Shown: positions 1 to 9,656 of the stretch, one piece after another
Position numbering within the stretch: position 1 is the stretch's first letter
How the letters are laid out: each line of letters opens with the position of its first letter
NCBI RefSeq assembly: GCF_032391395.1
Contig: NZ_CP135916.1
Coordinates: 2,573,001 to 2,637,000, forward strand
DNA length: 64,000 bases
DNA from: Sphingomonas sp. Y38-1Y
GTDB taxonomy: Bacteria; Pseudomonadota; Alphaproteobacteria; Sphingomonadales; Sphingomonadaceae
Reading direction: 5' to 3'
Notes under the pieces: model-generated
What the model saw: only the letters and a program-made list of their open reading frames with translations
The model's database searches: none
What the model was told of the DNA's origin: nothing
Position numbers and translations under genes: made by a program

Positions 1-700
1 CGCTGTCTTTTCGTGTGGCTGCGGCTATCGCTACACCCGATCGATCAGCGCCGCCGGCGAACTCGGCCGATGCCGCTTCAAGGAGTTCGGGCCGCTGCTG
101 CGCCCGGCACTCGCCGATCTCGTGGCGGCAGGGGCGACGTTAAGGAGCGTGGCGAACCGACTCGGTGTTGATCCGAAGACTGTGGCCTCGCTCGCCGCAG
201 AGTTGTCGATCGACACTACGTGGAGCATCCGGCCGTCGACGCGGGCGAACCGACCGCTTGCCGCTGCGGCGTCGCCTCCCGCCAAGTCACGCTCCACGCG
301 GCGAACGAAGCCCGGTCCTCGCCGCGACTGGCGACGGCTCGACGATGACCTTGCTGAACGCGTCGGACGCGCTGCGGCCAGGGTCCGTTCGTTCGCGCCG
401 CCCGCGCAGGTAACGGCAGCGTCGCTCGAGCGTGAGCTGCTCGGCCGCCGCGGCTGGATCGGCAAGCGGCGTGACAAGCTGCCGCGCACCATTGCCGCGA
501 TCGATGGGCATGCCGAGGCGCTCGGCGCTTTCCAGCTCCGCCGCGTCGACTACTCAATTGCGCGGATGGTCGCCGACCGTCAGCCATTGAAGCCTTGGGC
601 GGTGATGCGAAGCGCGGGTGTCAGATCTGACATGCTCGTTATGATCCAACAGCGCATCGCCGCATACGATCAGTTGGATGCCGCTCGACAGTCAGCCTAG
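1..700 (+). CDS. tnsD: TnsD/TniQ-family transposition target-selection protein, C-terminal part
   Basis: Partial gene: the open frame enters from the left edge (first complete codon at base 2) and stops at TAG 698-700, leaving 232 codons. It begins with a zinc-finger-like segment, CGCGYRYTR. It continues with a short helix-turn-helix-like part (LRSVANRLGVDPKTV) and ends with the domain typical of Tn7 TnsD C-termini, with DWRRLDDDLAERV and KLPRTIAAI motifs. TnsD binds the 3' end of glmS and directs insertion just downstream, and glmS is exactly the neighbour here. The gene reads towards the transposon tip and glmS, unlike canonical Tn7, where tnsA lies at the glmS-side end. A start codon inside the window would be artificial because homology extends upstream. 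Confidence 0.8.
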   Translation, partial: AVFSCGCGYRYTRSISAAGELGRCRFKEFGPLLRPALADLVAAGATLRSVANRLGVDPKTVASLAAELSIDTTWSIRPSTRANRPLAAAASPPAKSRSTRRTKPGPRRDWRRLDDDLAERVGRAAARVRSFAPPAQVTAASLERELLGRRGWIGKRRDKLPRTIAAIDGHAEALGAFQLRRVDYSIARMVADRQPLKPWAVMRSAGVRSDMLVMIQQRIAAYDQLDAARQSA

Positions 701-757
701 GCACCGACTCCGCACTGGCGACTTCATCAAAGCCAGCCTCTGCCAATGCCGTTCAGG

Positions 758-822
758 TGTCACACAATAATTAGCTTTGTCAGCTAATGATTATACTGTC
801 AGGCAATCATTAACCCTCGACA
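758..822. repeat. Three tandem TnsB-type binding repeats and transposon tip
   Basis: Three copies of TGTCANNNAATNATTA start at 758, 778 and 797, that is, at 20 and 19 bp spacing. Read from the tip inwards (minus strand), the end starts TGTCGAGG and then carries TAATNATTNNNTGACA three times. Several similar ~20 bp repeats near the tip are characteristic of Tn7-like ends, where they bind the DDE transposase TnsB. This block is AT-rich against its surroundings. The last repeat lies 10 bp from the tip at 822. Confidence 0.75.
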
Positions 823-846
823 GGCCGATCGAAGTGAGAAGCGCCG

Positions 847-2670
<1,824 letters not shown>

Positions 2671-2671
2671 G

Positions 2672-4039
2672 TTACTTCGCCGCCTTTCGCGCCTTCATCA
2701 TCGAACGGAACCGGGCCGCCCATCCCTCGCGCACTTCCTGCCGCCCGCGCGCCAGTGCCAGCGCATCGGCGGGCACGTCGGCGGTCACCACCGAGCCTGC
2801 GCCGACGATCGCGCCGTCGCCGATCGTCACCGGCGCGACGAGCGCGCTGTTCGATCCCACGAACGCGCCCGCGCCGATCACCGTCCGGTACTTGCCGAAG
2901 CCGTCATAATTGCAGGTGATCGTCCCCGCGCCCAGATTGGCGTCGGGCCCCACATCGGCGTCGCCGATATAGGACAGGTGGTTCGCCTTGGCGCCTTCGC
3001 CCAGCACCGCCTTCTTGAGCTCGACGAAATTGCCGACCTTGGCGCCCTGACGGATGTCTGCACCGGGACGTAGGCGGGCATAGGGGCCGATCTCCGCCCC
3101 GCTCGCGACCTGCGCGCCCTCCAGGTGCGAGAAGCCGTGGATCGTCACGTCATCGGCGACCGTCACGCCCGGCCCGAACCAGACGTTGGGCTCGACCGTC
3201 ACGTCGCGGCCGAGCACCGTGTCGTGCGAGAACCACACCGTCTCCGGCGCGATCAGCGTCGCGCCACCGACCATCGCCTGCGCGCGCCGGGCGGCCTGCC
3301 ACTTGGCCTCCAGCCACGCGAGTTCGGTCCGGCTGTTGACGCCGTCGACCTCATCCGCAACCGTCTCGATCACCGCAGAAGCGCGCCCGTCGGTCGCCGC
3401 CAGCATGACGATGTCGGGCAGGTAATATTCCCCCGCCGCATTGTCGTTGCCGACCCGCGACAAAAGGCCGAACAGGTCCTCGCCCCGCACCGCCATGAGC
3501 CCCGAATTGCACAGGTCGACTGCGCGCTCCTCCGGCGAGGCGTCCTTGAACTCGACCATGCGCAGGATGCGGTCGCCCTCGACGATCACGCGGCCATAGG
3601 CGCCCGGATCGGCGGGCCTAAAGCCGAGCACGACGCACGCCGGCGCATCGGCGGCGTTGAGGCGATCGAGCATCGCGCGCATCGTCTCGGCCCGGACCAG
3701 CGGCACGTCGCCATAGAGGATCAGAACGTCGCCCGCGAAGCCCGCCAGCGCTGCTCCGGCCTGTGCGACGGCATGGCCGGTGCCGAGCTGCTCGGCCTGA
3801 TGCGCGGTCGCCACCCCAAGCGGTGCTACCGCCGCCTCCACCTGCTCGCGGCGGTCGCCGACGACGACGACTTGCCGCTCGGCGCCGAGCGCCGCGACGC
3901 TGCCCAGCAGATGGTGCAGCATCGGCTTGCCGGCGATCGGATGCAGCACCTTGTGCAGGTCTGACTTCATGCGCGTCCCCCGCCCGGCGGCGAGGACGAT
4001 GGCGGCGATCGGCCGCGCTGATCTGGATTGTTCGGTCAT
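2672..4039 (-). CDS. glmU: Bifunctional UDP-GlcNAc pyrophosphorylase / glucosamine-1-phosphate acetyltransferase
   Basis: Acetylates glucosamine-1-phosphate and then uridylylates it to UDP-GlcNAc. With ATG at 4039 the protein has 455 residues, the usual length, and begins MTEQSRSARP. The frame stays open further upstream but would then run into the divergent gph gene. The N-terminal nucleotidyltransferase half shows LAAGRGTRMKS at about 16-26. The C-terminal half is a left-handed beta-helix acetyltransferase, with hexapeptide-type repeats and the acceptor-site segment NHLSYIGDADVG. It is first in the glmU-glmS operon, so two enzymes of UDP-GlcNAc synthesis are made together. Confidence 0.96.
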   Translation of the reverse strand: MTEQSRSARPIAAIVLAAGRGTRMKSDLHKVLHPIAGKPMLHHLLGSVAALGAERQVVVVGDRREQVEAAVAPLGVATAHQAEQLGTGHAVAQAGAALAGFAGDVLILYGDVPLVRAETMRAMLDRLNAADAPACVVLGFRPADPGAYGRVIVEGDRILRMVEFKDASPEERAVDLCNSGLMAVRGEDLFGLLSRVGNDNAAGEYYLPDIVMLAATDGRASAVIETVADEVDGVNSRTELAWLEAKWQAARRAQAMVGGATLIAPETVWFSHDTVLGRDVTVEPNVWFGPGVTVADDVTIHGFSHLEGAQVASGAEIGPYARLRPGADIRQGAKVGNFVELKKAVLGEGAKANHLSYIGDADVGPDANLGAGTITCNYDGFGKYRTVIGAGAFVGSNSALVAPVTIGDGAIVGAGSVVTADVPADALALARGRQEVREGWAARFRSMMKARKAAK

Positions 4040-4100
4040 TGCGGCGACCGGTGCCACGAAAGCCTTGCCATTTCCATAGCCGAGGCGGCATCGCGGCTTC

Positions 4101-4772
4101 ATGGCCACTTTTCCCTTCGACATCGTCGGCTTCGACCTCGACGGTACGCTATTCGACACGTCCGCCGACCTCACCCGCGCGGTCAACCACGCGCTGTCGC
4201 TCGCCGGCCGCCCGCCGCTCCATGTCGACACGGTCAAGCCGATGATCGGCCGCGGCGCCCGCCACATGCTCGCCGAGGGGCTGAAGGCCTCGGGCGGTTG
4301 CGACGAAGCCACGCTTTCCCAACTGCATCCAGAGCTGCTCACCTTCTACGAGGCAAACATCTCAGCGGGCACGGTCCCCTATCCCGGCATGCTCGCCGCG
4401 CTCGACGATCTCAAGGCCAGGGGCGTGCGCGTCGGCATCGTCACCAACAAGCTCCACGCCCTCGCCGACAAGCTGCTGCGCGAGATCGGCCTTCTAGATC
4501 GGTTCGAGCTGCTGCTCGGTGGCGATTCGCTCGGGCGGGGCAACGCCAAGCCCAGCCCCGCGCTGATCCACGCGATGGTCGAGCGGATGGGCGGCGGCCG
4601 CGCGGCGTTCGTTGGCGATTCAATCTACGACATCGGCGCCGCGCATGCGGCGGGCATCCCCGCGGTCGCGGTCAGCTTCGGCTTTCTGATGCAGCCGGTC
4701 GAGGAACTCGGCGCCGATGCGGTGATCGACCATTTCAACGAGCTCGTCCCCGCGCTCGAGCGGCTGGGATGA
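4101..4772 (+). CDS. gph: Phosphoglycolate phosphatase-type HAD hydrolase
   Basis: A HAD-superfamily phosphatase of 223 residues. It has the nucleophile motif FDLDGT (Asp12, Asp14), motif II around VTNK, and the metal-binding motif GDSIYD near the C-terminus, with a helical cap domain between the first two. Gph removes 2-phosphoglycolate formed during DNA repair or oxygenase reactions. Sequence alone cannot separate it fully from related HAD phosphatases. It is divergent from glmU with 61 bp between starts, and its stop overlaps the next gene start in ATGA, suggesting translational coupling. Confidence 0.85.
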   Translation: MATFPFDIVGFDLDGTLFDTSADLTRAVNHALSLAGRPPLHVDTVKPMIGRGARHMLAEGLKASGGCDEATLSQLHPELLTFYEANISAGTVPYPGMLAALDDLKARGVRVGIVTNKLHALADKLLREIGLLDRFELLLGGDSLGRGNAKPSPALIHAMVERMGGGRAAFVGDSIYDIGAAHAAGIPAVAVSFGFLMQPVEELGADAVIDHFNELVPALERLG

Positions 4773-5176
4773 TCCGCGCCTTCGAGGCCGCCGACCTGCC
4801 CGGCGTCGAGGCGCTGTGGCACGCCTGCTTCCCCGACGACCCGCCGCGCATCGCCGCCGCGCTGTCGATCCCCGAGAAGCTGCGGGTCGAGCCCGGCTCG
4901 GTGCTCATCGCTAAAGAGGACGACCTGATCGTCGGCAGCATCATGCACGGCTATGACGGTCATCGCGGCTGGTTGTGGAGCGTTGCCGTCGCATCGACGC
5001 ATCGCGGCCGCGGCATCGGCGCCGCCCTGGTCCGCGCCGCCGAAGCCGCGCTCGCTGCGCGTGGCTGTCCCATGATCAACCTCCAGATCCGCGAAGGCAA
5101 TGCGGCGGTCACCACCTTCTACGAACGCCTGGGCTACGCGGTCGAACCGCGCGTCAGCATGGGCAAGCTGCTCTAG
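4769..5176 (+). CDS. GNAT-family N-acetyltransferase, YpeA-like
   Basis: A 135-residue GNAT acetyltransferase. The acetyl-CoA-binding stretch is THRGRGIGAALVRAAEAAL, followed by the C-terminal TTFYERLGY typical of the fold. The segment GYDGHRGWLWSVAV closely resembles E. coli YpeA, whose substrate I do not know. ATG at 4769 overlaps the gph stop (ATGA), which fixes the start, although the frame is open much further upstream. It converges on the nucleotidyltransferase gene at 5173, with a 4 bp overlap of the two 3' ends. Confidence 0.85.
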   Translation: MIRAFEAADLPGVEALWHACFPDDPPRIAAALSIPEKLRVEPGSVLIAKEDDLIVGSIMHGYDGHRGWLWSVAVASTHRGRGIGAALVRAAEAALAARGCPMINLQIREGNAAVTTFYERLGYAVEPRVSMGKLL

Positions 5177-6177
5177 CCGGGCGGCCGGTACCCCTTGCGC
5201 CACTTGGTCCACAGGTGTCGTGCCAGCATCGCTGGCGGCATGCGGAGCAGGTGTCCGCGTAAATAGAAGCCGAACTCCGTGGCCTTAAGCCGCTGCCGCC
5301 CCCAGCTGTCGCGCCCGAGAAGCCGCCGCGCGAACAGCCGGTCGGCCAGCGTCAGCGGCGCGCCCGCGCCGTACAGCCACTGGCTGAGCCGCAGCGACCG
5401 GTCGACCGCGGACAGCAACCCGTGAAGCTTTGCGCGCGCCCGCAGCCGATCGACGAAGCCCGGCTCGTCGAACTCCTCGATCAGGCAATGGACGTCCCAC
5501 AGGTTGCGGAGCCCTCCCGCCAGCTCGCCATCGGCGAACAGGTGTGCGGCGGCGTGGACGATCACGTCCTCGCGCCCCAGCATCGACAGCCCGCCGCCGA
5601 TCTCGACCGCACCTGCAACCAGCGCCGCCGCATCCGGCCGCGGCCGCGCGGTCAGCGGCAGGATCGTGTGGTGAACATCGATCATCTTGTCGCGGTCGCG
5701 GTGGATCAGCGGCGGCAGCTCGTGCATCCAGCGCCGGTAATAGGCGTCGTCATAGGGATCGGGCTTTACCCACTCCCATCCCGCGCCGATCAGCGCCGCC
5801 TCAGCATCGTCGATCCGGTCCTGCGGCACGAGGATGTCGAGGTCGCCGATATGCCGCCCCTGCCCCGCCTTCAGCCCCGCGGCGACGAACGCGGTGCCCT
5901 TCAGCAGGATCACCGGCATCCCGAGCGGCGCCAGCGCCCGCCGCGCCATCTCCGCCTCCCACAGGGCGGCGATGCGCCCCTGCTCGGCGGAAACTCGCGC
6001 ATCCTCCAGGATGCGCGCCGCGGCGTCCGGCATCGGCAGCCCGGCCAGCCGGTGCGCCAGCGTCCCGATCATCTGCTCGCCCCGCGCCGCGGAGATCAGC
6101 GCGGTCCAGCCGCTCGCGTTGAACTCGGCCGTGCTGGCAGGGTCGCGCAGCGCCGCGACGAGCAGCCGCGCGGTCAC
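5173..6177 (-). CDS. Nucleotidyltransferase-fold protein of the HprK-related kinase cluster
   Basis: A 334-residue protein of the NTP_transf_5 type. LLKGTA at about 91-96 and GDLDILVP at about 101-108 give the two aspartates (Asp102, Asp104) expected to bind metal. Relatives occur next to HPr-kinase-like and PqqD-like genes, including some lasso-peptide clusters. Transfer of a nucleotidyl or sugar group to a peptide or protein is plausible but not shown. The start is GTG at 6177, overlapping the kinase stop (GTGA). It is the last gene of a four-gene operon. There is no signal peptide, so it is probably cytoplasmic. Confidence 0.8.
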   Translation of the reverse strand: MTARLLVAALRDPASTAEFNASGWTALISAARGEQMIGTLAHRLAGLPMPDAAARILEDARVSAEQGRIAALWEAEMARRALAPLGMPVILLKGTAFVAAGLKAGQGRHIGDLDILVPQDRIDDAEAALIGAGWEWVKPDPYDDAYYRRWMHELPPLIHRDRDKMIDVHHTILPLTARPRPDAAALVAGAVEIGGGLSMLGREDVIVHAAAHLFADGELAGGLRNLWDVHCLIEEFDEPGFVDRLRARAKLHGLLSAVDRSLRLSQWLYGAGAPLTLADRLFARRLLGRDSWGRQRLKATEFGFYLRGHLLRMPPAMLARHLWTKWRKGYRPPG

Positions 6178-7025
6178 GCCAGCGCCTCGACCTGCGCGAT
6201 CGCCGTCGCCGCATCGGGATAGTCGATCGCCGTCGCCGGCACGCCGCCGACCAGCCGGGTCAGCGCGTCGAAGCCGCGTTCACCCAGCGCCACATAGTTG
6301 GTCGACGCCTGGGTCAGCCGCACGAACGTCTCGGCGGGGGGCACCTCGCGCACCGCCGCCTCGAACCCGAAGCGAGGAAAGATGATGTGTGCCGCCACCG
6401 CCGGCTCCGCCATCGCCGCGATCGACCGCGCATCAGGGACGAGGTGGCGGATATCGCCCTTGGGCGTTGCCAGTTGCGGCGGGCCGAAGCGCGCATCGGG
6501 CAGCGCCGCCTGCATGACGCCCACGCTCTCGTTCTTCAGGCTGATGAGCCGCGGAAACCCATGGATCAGCCCGGTCGCCGGATCGACCAGCGCGAACTCG
6601 TCACCCATCAGCCGCCAGCCACGCGCCATCAACAGCGCCGCCAGCGTCGACTTGCCCGCGCCGCTCTCCCCAGTCATCAAGATCGCCCGCCCGTCCCGCT
6701 CGACGCACGAGGCGTGGAGCAACAGGTAGCGGCGCTGCGCCAGCGCCATCTGGAGGTTCATCCCCATCTCGGCCGCAAGCAGCCCGAGCGCGAGCGGCAA
6801 CGGCGCGGCGTCGGGGATGGTGAAGTCGCCGCCGATCATCACCGCCGGCCGGACGAACCGCCGCCACGGCCGCGCCGCGAACAGCCGCACGGTGAAATCG
6901 GGAATGTCGTCGTCGGGCTTCGGATAATCCCGGTAAAGGTCTTCGAGCTCGGCGATCGGCTGACGCCAGTCGCTGCCCACGCGAAAGCCCGCGGGGCCGA
7001 TGCGAACCGAGAAGACGTGCCTCAT
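6174..7025 (-). CDS. HprK-related kinase A
   Basis: A 283-residue protein resembling the catalytic domain of HPr(Ser) kinase. It has a clear Walker A, GESGAGKST (about 119-127), preceded by LLLHASCVERDGRAILMTG and followed by GDEFALVD, as in HprK-like proteins. The Sphingomonadaceae genome makes a classical carbon-control role unlikely; family members that sit with a PqqD-like gene have been named the HPr-rel-A system. Kinases of this type phosphorylate lasso peptides in other bacteria. It overlaps both neighbours (ATGA with the PqqD-like gene, GTGA with the nucleotidyltransferase), so the three proteins are probably made together. The substrate is unknown. Confidence 0.85.
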   Translation of the reverse strand: MRHVFSVRIGPAGFRVGSDWRQPIAELEDLYRDYPKPDDDIPDFTVRLFAARPWRRFVRPAVMIGGDFTIPDAAPLPLALGLLAAEMGMNLQMALAQRRYLLLHASCVERDGRAILMTGESGAGKSTLAALLMARGWRLMGDEFALVDPATGLIHGFPRLISLKNESVGVMQAALPDARFGPPQLATPKGDIRHLVPDARSIAAMAEPAVAAHIIFPRFGFEAAVREVPPAETFVRLTQASTNYVALGERGFDALTRLVGGVPATAIDYPDAATAIAQVEALA

Positions 7026-7288
7026 GCCCGAGCGACTAACCCGACCGCCACCAGTTCCTCAAGCCGATCGGTCAGCGCCGCGACGTCGGGGTCGACCAGC
7101 GCATAGTCGCGCTCGAGCCGCGACAGCAGCGCGGCGGATTCGAGCGCCTCGTCGCCCAGCGCCTCGATCAGCTCGGGCACGGGTGCCTCGACCAGATGCG
7201 TCTGGCCGGACGGGCGATGATAGATGGCGGTGAGGACGTCGAGTGGCACGATGCGCAGGCTCGCCCGGTCGGCGGCGCGGTATCGCAT
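7022..7288 (-). CDS. PqqD-family peptide chaperone (HPr-rel-A type)
   Basis: A small 88-residue protein starting MRYRAADRASLRIVPLDV. It shows the PqqD pattern: an N-terminal beta hairpin with LTAIYHRPSGQTHLV, then a helical part ending LEELVAVGLV. PqqD proteins bind a peptide substrate and present it to a modifying enzyme. The partner here would be the overlapping HprK-related kinase. ATG at 7288 was chosen for family length; the frame is open further upstream but lies inside the preceding gene. It lies 11 bp downstream of the secreted protein gene. Confidence 0.8.
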   Translation of the reverse strand: MRYRAADRASLRIVPLDVLTAIYHRPSGQTHLVEAPVPELIEALGDEALESAALLSRLERDYALVDPDVAALTDRLEELVAVGLVARA

Positions 7289-7299
7289 TACGGGCGCCG

Positions 7300-7731
7300 T
7301 CAGGCGCGCGGCATCTGGAGCGATGCGAAGCAGGTGAAGCCGCTCGTCCCCTGCTGCAACCGGCGAATGTAATTGGTGTAAGCGCGGCTGCGCTGATAAT
7401 CGGCGCCGGGCAGCGTCCCGCCGCGAAGCGCGCGCTTGACCTCTTCGCCGGTGAAGGGACGGCCAGCGGGCGGGAAGGCGCCCTGCGTGCCGGCGGGAAC
7501 CAGCTTGCCGTCTGCGGCGACATACTGTCCGGCCCGCGCGGGATCGGGCACCGGGATCTGGCAGTTCGAGATCGACGCCGCGGTCTGCGCCAGCGCCGGG
7601 CGGATCGACAGCACCGCCGACGCGCCGACCGCCCCCAGCATCAGCGCGCGCCGGCCCATCTCGGGACCGGGCTGCGCCGCCGGCTCGGCCGGCTGCAATT
7701 CGGGCGTGTCGTCGCTCATGCTCGCACTCAT
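7300..7731 (-). CDS. Secreted protein with twin-arginine-like signal, first gene of the kinase cluster
   Basis: Unrecognised 143-residue protein. Residues 27-28 are RR in MGRRALMLGAV, followed by a hydrophobic segment and an ALA-type cleavage site near residue 48. This suggests a Tat or Sec signal after an unusually long, proline- and glutamate-rich N-terminus. The mature part has two cysteines (SNCQIP, FTCFAS) and a basic stretch. It leads the operon ending with PqqD-like, kinase and nucleotidyltransferase genes, so it may be the protein these act on; that is inference. The start is uncertain: ATG 7731 (used) or ATG 7719. Confidence 0.6.
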   Translation of the reverse strand: MSASMSDDTPELQPAEPAAQPGPEMGRRALMLGAVGASAVLSIRPALAQTAASISNCQIPVPDPARAGQYVAADGKLVPAGTQGAFPPAGRPFTGEEVKRALRGGTLPGADYQRSRAYTNYIRRLQQGTSGFTCFASLQMPRA

Positions 7732-7801
7732 CCTCGCGCACGCTAGATTGCGCAATGGTTAAAGTGCCGCAGAAAGCGTGCAATTCGGGACATGTGCTCA
7801 T

Positions 7802-7951
7802 TCCTCCCCTGCAAGGGGAGGGGGACCAGCGAAGCTGGTGGAGGGGTGTGGTCGCTATCGGCATGTCAGCGATCGAAGCGACCCCGAACTCATCGCCTGT
7901 CGCGAATACCCCTCCACCAGCCTTCGGCTGGTTCCCCTCCCCTCCAGCGGA
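7802..7951. repeat. Paired inverted intergenic repeat
   Basis: Two imperfect copies in opposite orientation, at about 7802-7847 and 7908-7951. Each carries a G-rich tract, then CCAGC-GAAG-CTGG and GGAGGGGT. Each copy can form a small hairpin and the two can pair with each other. It fills the divergent gap between the kinase cluster and the TraB/GumN gene. It resembles REP-like palindromes of sphingomonads and has no coding potential. Confidence 0.6.
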
Positions 7952-8002
7952 AGATTTTAGGGCGCTTCATCCCATCTGCGACTCCGCCTATGTCCGGGGA
8001 CA

Positions 8003-8896
8003 ATGCCCGTCCGCCTCCTCCTCGCTGCGCTCGCGCTTGCGCTCGCCGGTCCTGCCGCGCCGCCGCCGCCCGTGCCGGCCGACCCGCCGCTCTGGGTCGT
8101 GCGCGATGCCGACACGACGATCTACCTGTTCGGCAGCGTGCACTGGCTGAAGCCCGATATCGGCTGGTTCGACGACGAGGTGCGCCGTGCCTTCGATGCG
8201 GCCGACACGCTCGTCCTGGAAACGCCGCCCGTCGAGGCCGCAGAGGCGCAGCGGACGCAGGATGCGATCGGCAAGACGGCGAGCGGCCCTACCCTGCCCG
8301 ACCGCCTGCCCGCCGCCTATCGCCCGAAACTCGCCGCCGCGCTGGCCGAGCTCGGCTATCCGGCGGGGGCGTTCGATCGGGTGAAGCCGTGGCTCGCCGC
8401 GACGACGCTGTCGATCCTGCCGCTCAAACGCCGCGGCTATGACGCGGGCGCCGGGGTCGAGGCGGTGCTCACCGCCGCGGCGCGCCGATCGGACAAGCCG
8501 ATCCTCGGCCTCGAACCGCGGGTCCAGCAGCTCGGCTATTTCGACGCGCTGCCCGACGCGGCACAGATGGCGATGCTGACGCGCCAGCTCGACAACATGG
8601 ACAAGACCGGCGACTCGACCGACGCGGTGCTCGCCGCCTGGACGAAGGGCGATGCCGCCGCGCTCGGCCGCATCGTCGACGCCGATCAGCGCGCGAGTTC
8701 GGCCGCGTTCGGCAAGGCGATCCTCTCCGATCGCAACCGCCGCTGGGCCGCGTGGATCGCCAGGCGGCTGGAGCAGCCCGGCACCATGTTCATGGCGGTC
8801 GGCGTCGGCCACCTGACCGGCAGCGACACCGTGCAGCGCGCGCTGTCCGAACGCGGGCTCGCCGCGCGGCGGATCAGACCTGGGGCTTCCAGGTAA
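8003..8896 (+). CDS. TraB/GumN family protein, exported
   Basis: A 297-residue protein with a signal-like N-terminus (RLLLAALALALAGPAAP). It has the family's N-terminal motif GSVHWLKPDIGW (His47) and the C-terminal motif VGVGHLTGSD. These GxxH and GH motifs define the TraB/GumN (ChaN-like, possibly metalloprotease) family. Its substrate and role are unknown. It runs convergently into dedA, and the two coding regions overlap by 23 bp at 8874-8896. It is not obviously in an operon. Confidence 0.85.
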   Translation: MPVRLLLAALALALAGPAAPPPPVPADPPLWVVRDADTTIYLFGSVHWLKPDIGWFDDEVRRAFDAADTLVLETPPVEAAEAQRTQDAIGKTASGPTLPDRLPAAYRPKLAAALAELGYPAGAFDRVKPWLAATTLSILPLKRRGYDAGAGVEAVLTAAARRSDKPILGLEPRVQQLGYFDALPDAAQMAMLTRQLDNMDKTGDSTDAVLAAWTKGDAAALGRIVDADQRASSAAFGKAILSDRNRRWAAWIARRLEQPGTMFMAVGVGHLTGSDTVQRALSERGLAARRIRPGASR

Positions 8897-9473
8897 AGAC
8901 GCGGTAGACGTAGAGCAGGACGACCGCGACGATCAGCACGATCGCGACCGGGCCGTAATAATGCTCGAACTGGCCGAACTCGTTCTTGAGGATGTATCCC
9001 GCGCCGATCAGCACCGCGTTCCAGATGCCTGAGCCCAGCGTCGTCCAGAACAGGAACTGGACCTGGCTCATCTTGAGCATGCCCGACGGCAGCGAGATCA
9101 TCGTGCGCACGGTCGGCAGGAACCGCGCCCAGAACACGATCGCCTTGTCATAGCGGGTGAAGATGCCGACGATCTTCTCGACCTCCGGCCAGTCGAGCGT
9201 CAGCCAGCGGCCGAACCGGTCGATCAGCGGCTTGAACCGCGCATAGCCGACGACGCGACCGATCCAGTACCACACCCAGTTGCCGAGCACCGCACCGATG
9301 GTCCCCGCCGCCACCGCTTCGGCGAAACCGAGCTTGCCGTCGGCGACCGCCATGCCGGTCAGTCCCATGATGACCTCCGACGGGATCGGCGGGAACACAT
9401 TCTCCAGGAACATCGCGATTGCGATCCCCAGATAGCCCCAGGCGCCGACGAGTTCGATCAGGCGGTCGGTCAT
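8874..9473 (-). CDS. DedA family inner-membrane protein
   Basis: A 199-residue polytopic protein. It has the DedA signature near the N-terminus (ENVFPPIPSEVIM) and the conserved arginine segment ARFLPTVRTMISLPSG. Several hydrophobic helices and a C-terminal membrane helix follow. DedA/VTT proteins are linked to undecaprenyl-phosphate or phospholipid translocation and envelope homeostasis. A second, clearly related paralogue is at 46591-47196. The start at 9473 gives the expected MTDRLIELVGAWGYLG. Confidence 0.9.
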   Translation of the reverse strand: MTDRLIELVGAWGYLGIAIAMFLENVFPPIPSEVIMGLTGMAVADGKLGFAEAVAAGTIGAVLGNWVWYWIGRVVGYARFKPLIDRFGRWLTLDWPEVEKIVGIFTRYDKAIVFWARFLPTVRTMISLPSGMLKMSQVQFLFWTTLGSGIWNAVLIGAGYILKNEFGQFEHYYGPVAIVLIVAVVLLYVYRVFTWKPQV

Positions 9474-9552
9474 TCACGGTCCCTTGCTGCGTTGCGGCGC
9501 CCTCTAAGCGGGCGGTGGGGTTGTGGCAAATGGGCTCGCCGCCAACCACCCT

Positions 9553-9648
9553 CGTCACCCCGGACTTGTTCCGGGGTCCACCGTGCCGCAAACCAAGCGG
9601 CCGCTGAGGACGCGGTAAGGTGGACCCCGGAACAGGTCCGGGGTGACG
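9553..9648. repeat. Inverted repeat pair, CCCCGGA-type palindrome
   Basis: Two facing copies, 9553-9582 and 9619-9648, of a ~30 bp unit containing GTCACCCCGGA...TCCGGGGTCCACC. Each unit is itself a hairpin, and the two copies are near-perfect inverses around a 36 bp centre. Related copies occur at 13367-13452, 16426-16560 and 29764-29792. It lies upstream of dedA and downstream of gshB, and may act as a terminator or REP element. Confidence 0.75.
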
Positions 9649-9656
9649 AAAAGATG

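Larger units (their letters stand above)
1..822. mobile_element. Tn7-like transposon, glmS-proximal end (partial)
   Basis: The first 822 bases look like the end of a Tn7-like transposon whose body lies outside the window. Three observations agree. A TnsD/TniQ-type gene ends at 700. Three similar repeats follow at 758-812. The putative tip ends in ACA at 822, as Tn7-like ends do (5'-TGT...ACA-3'), and lies 24 bp from the glmS stop codon, which is where Tn7 inserts. The five bases after the tip, GGCCG at 823-827, would be the target duplication; the other copy must lie beyond the window. The family assignment is from knowledge of Tn7; the exact tip is inferred. Confidence 0.8.

Noticed and set aside
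701..757. tnsA or another gene between tnsD and the transposon tip
   Set aside because: Only 57 bp lie between the stop and the first repeat, with no coding potential.
7802..7951. Possible CRISPR-like repeats
   Set aside because: Only two copies in opposite orientation without spacers of equal length; this is an inverted repeat pair.
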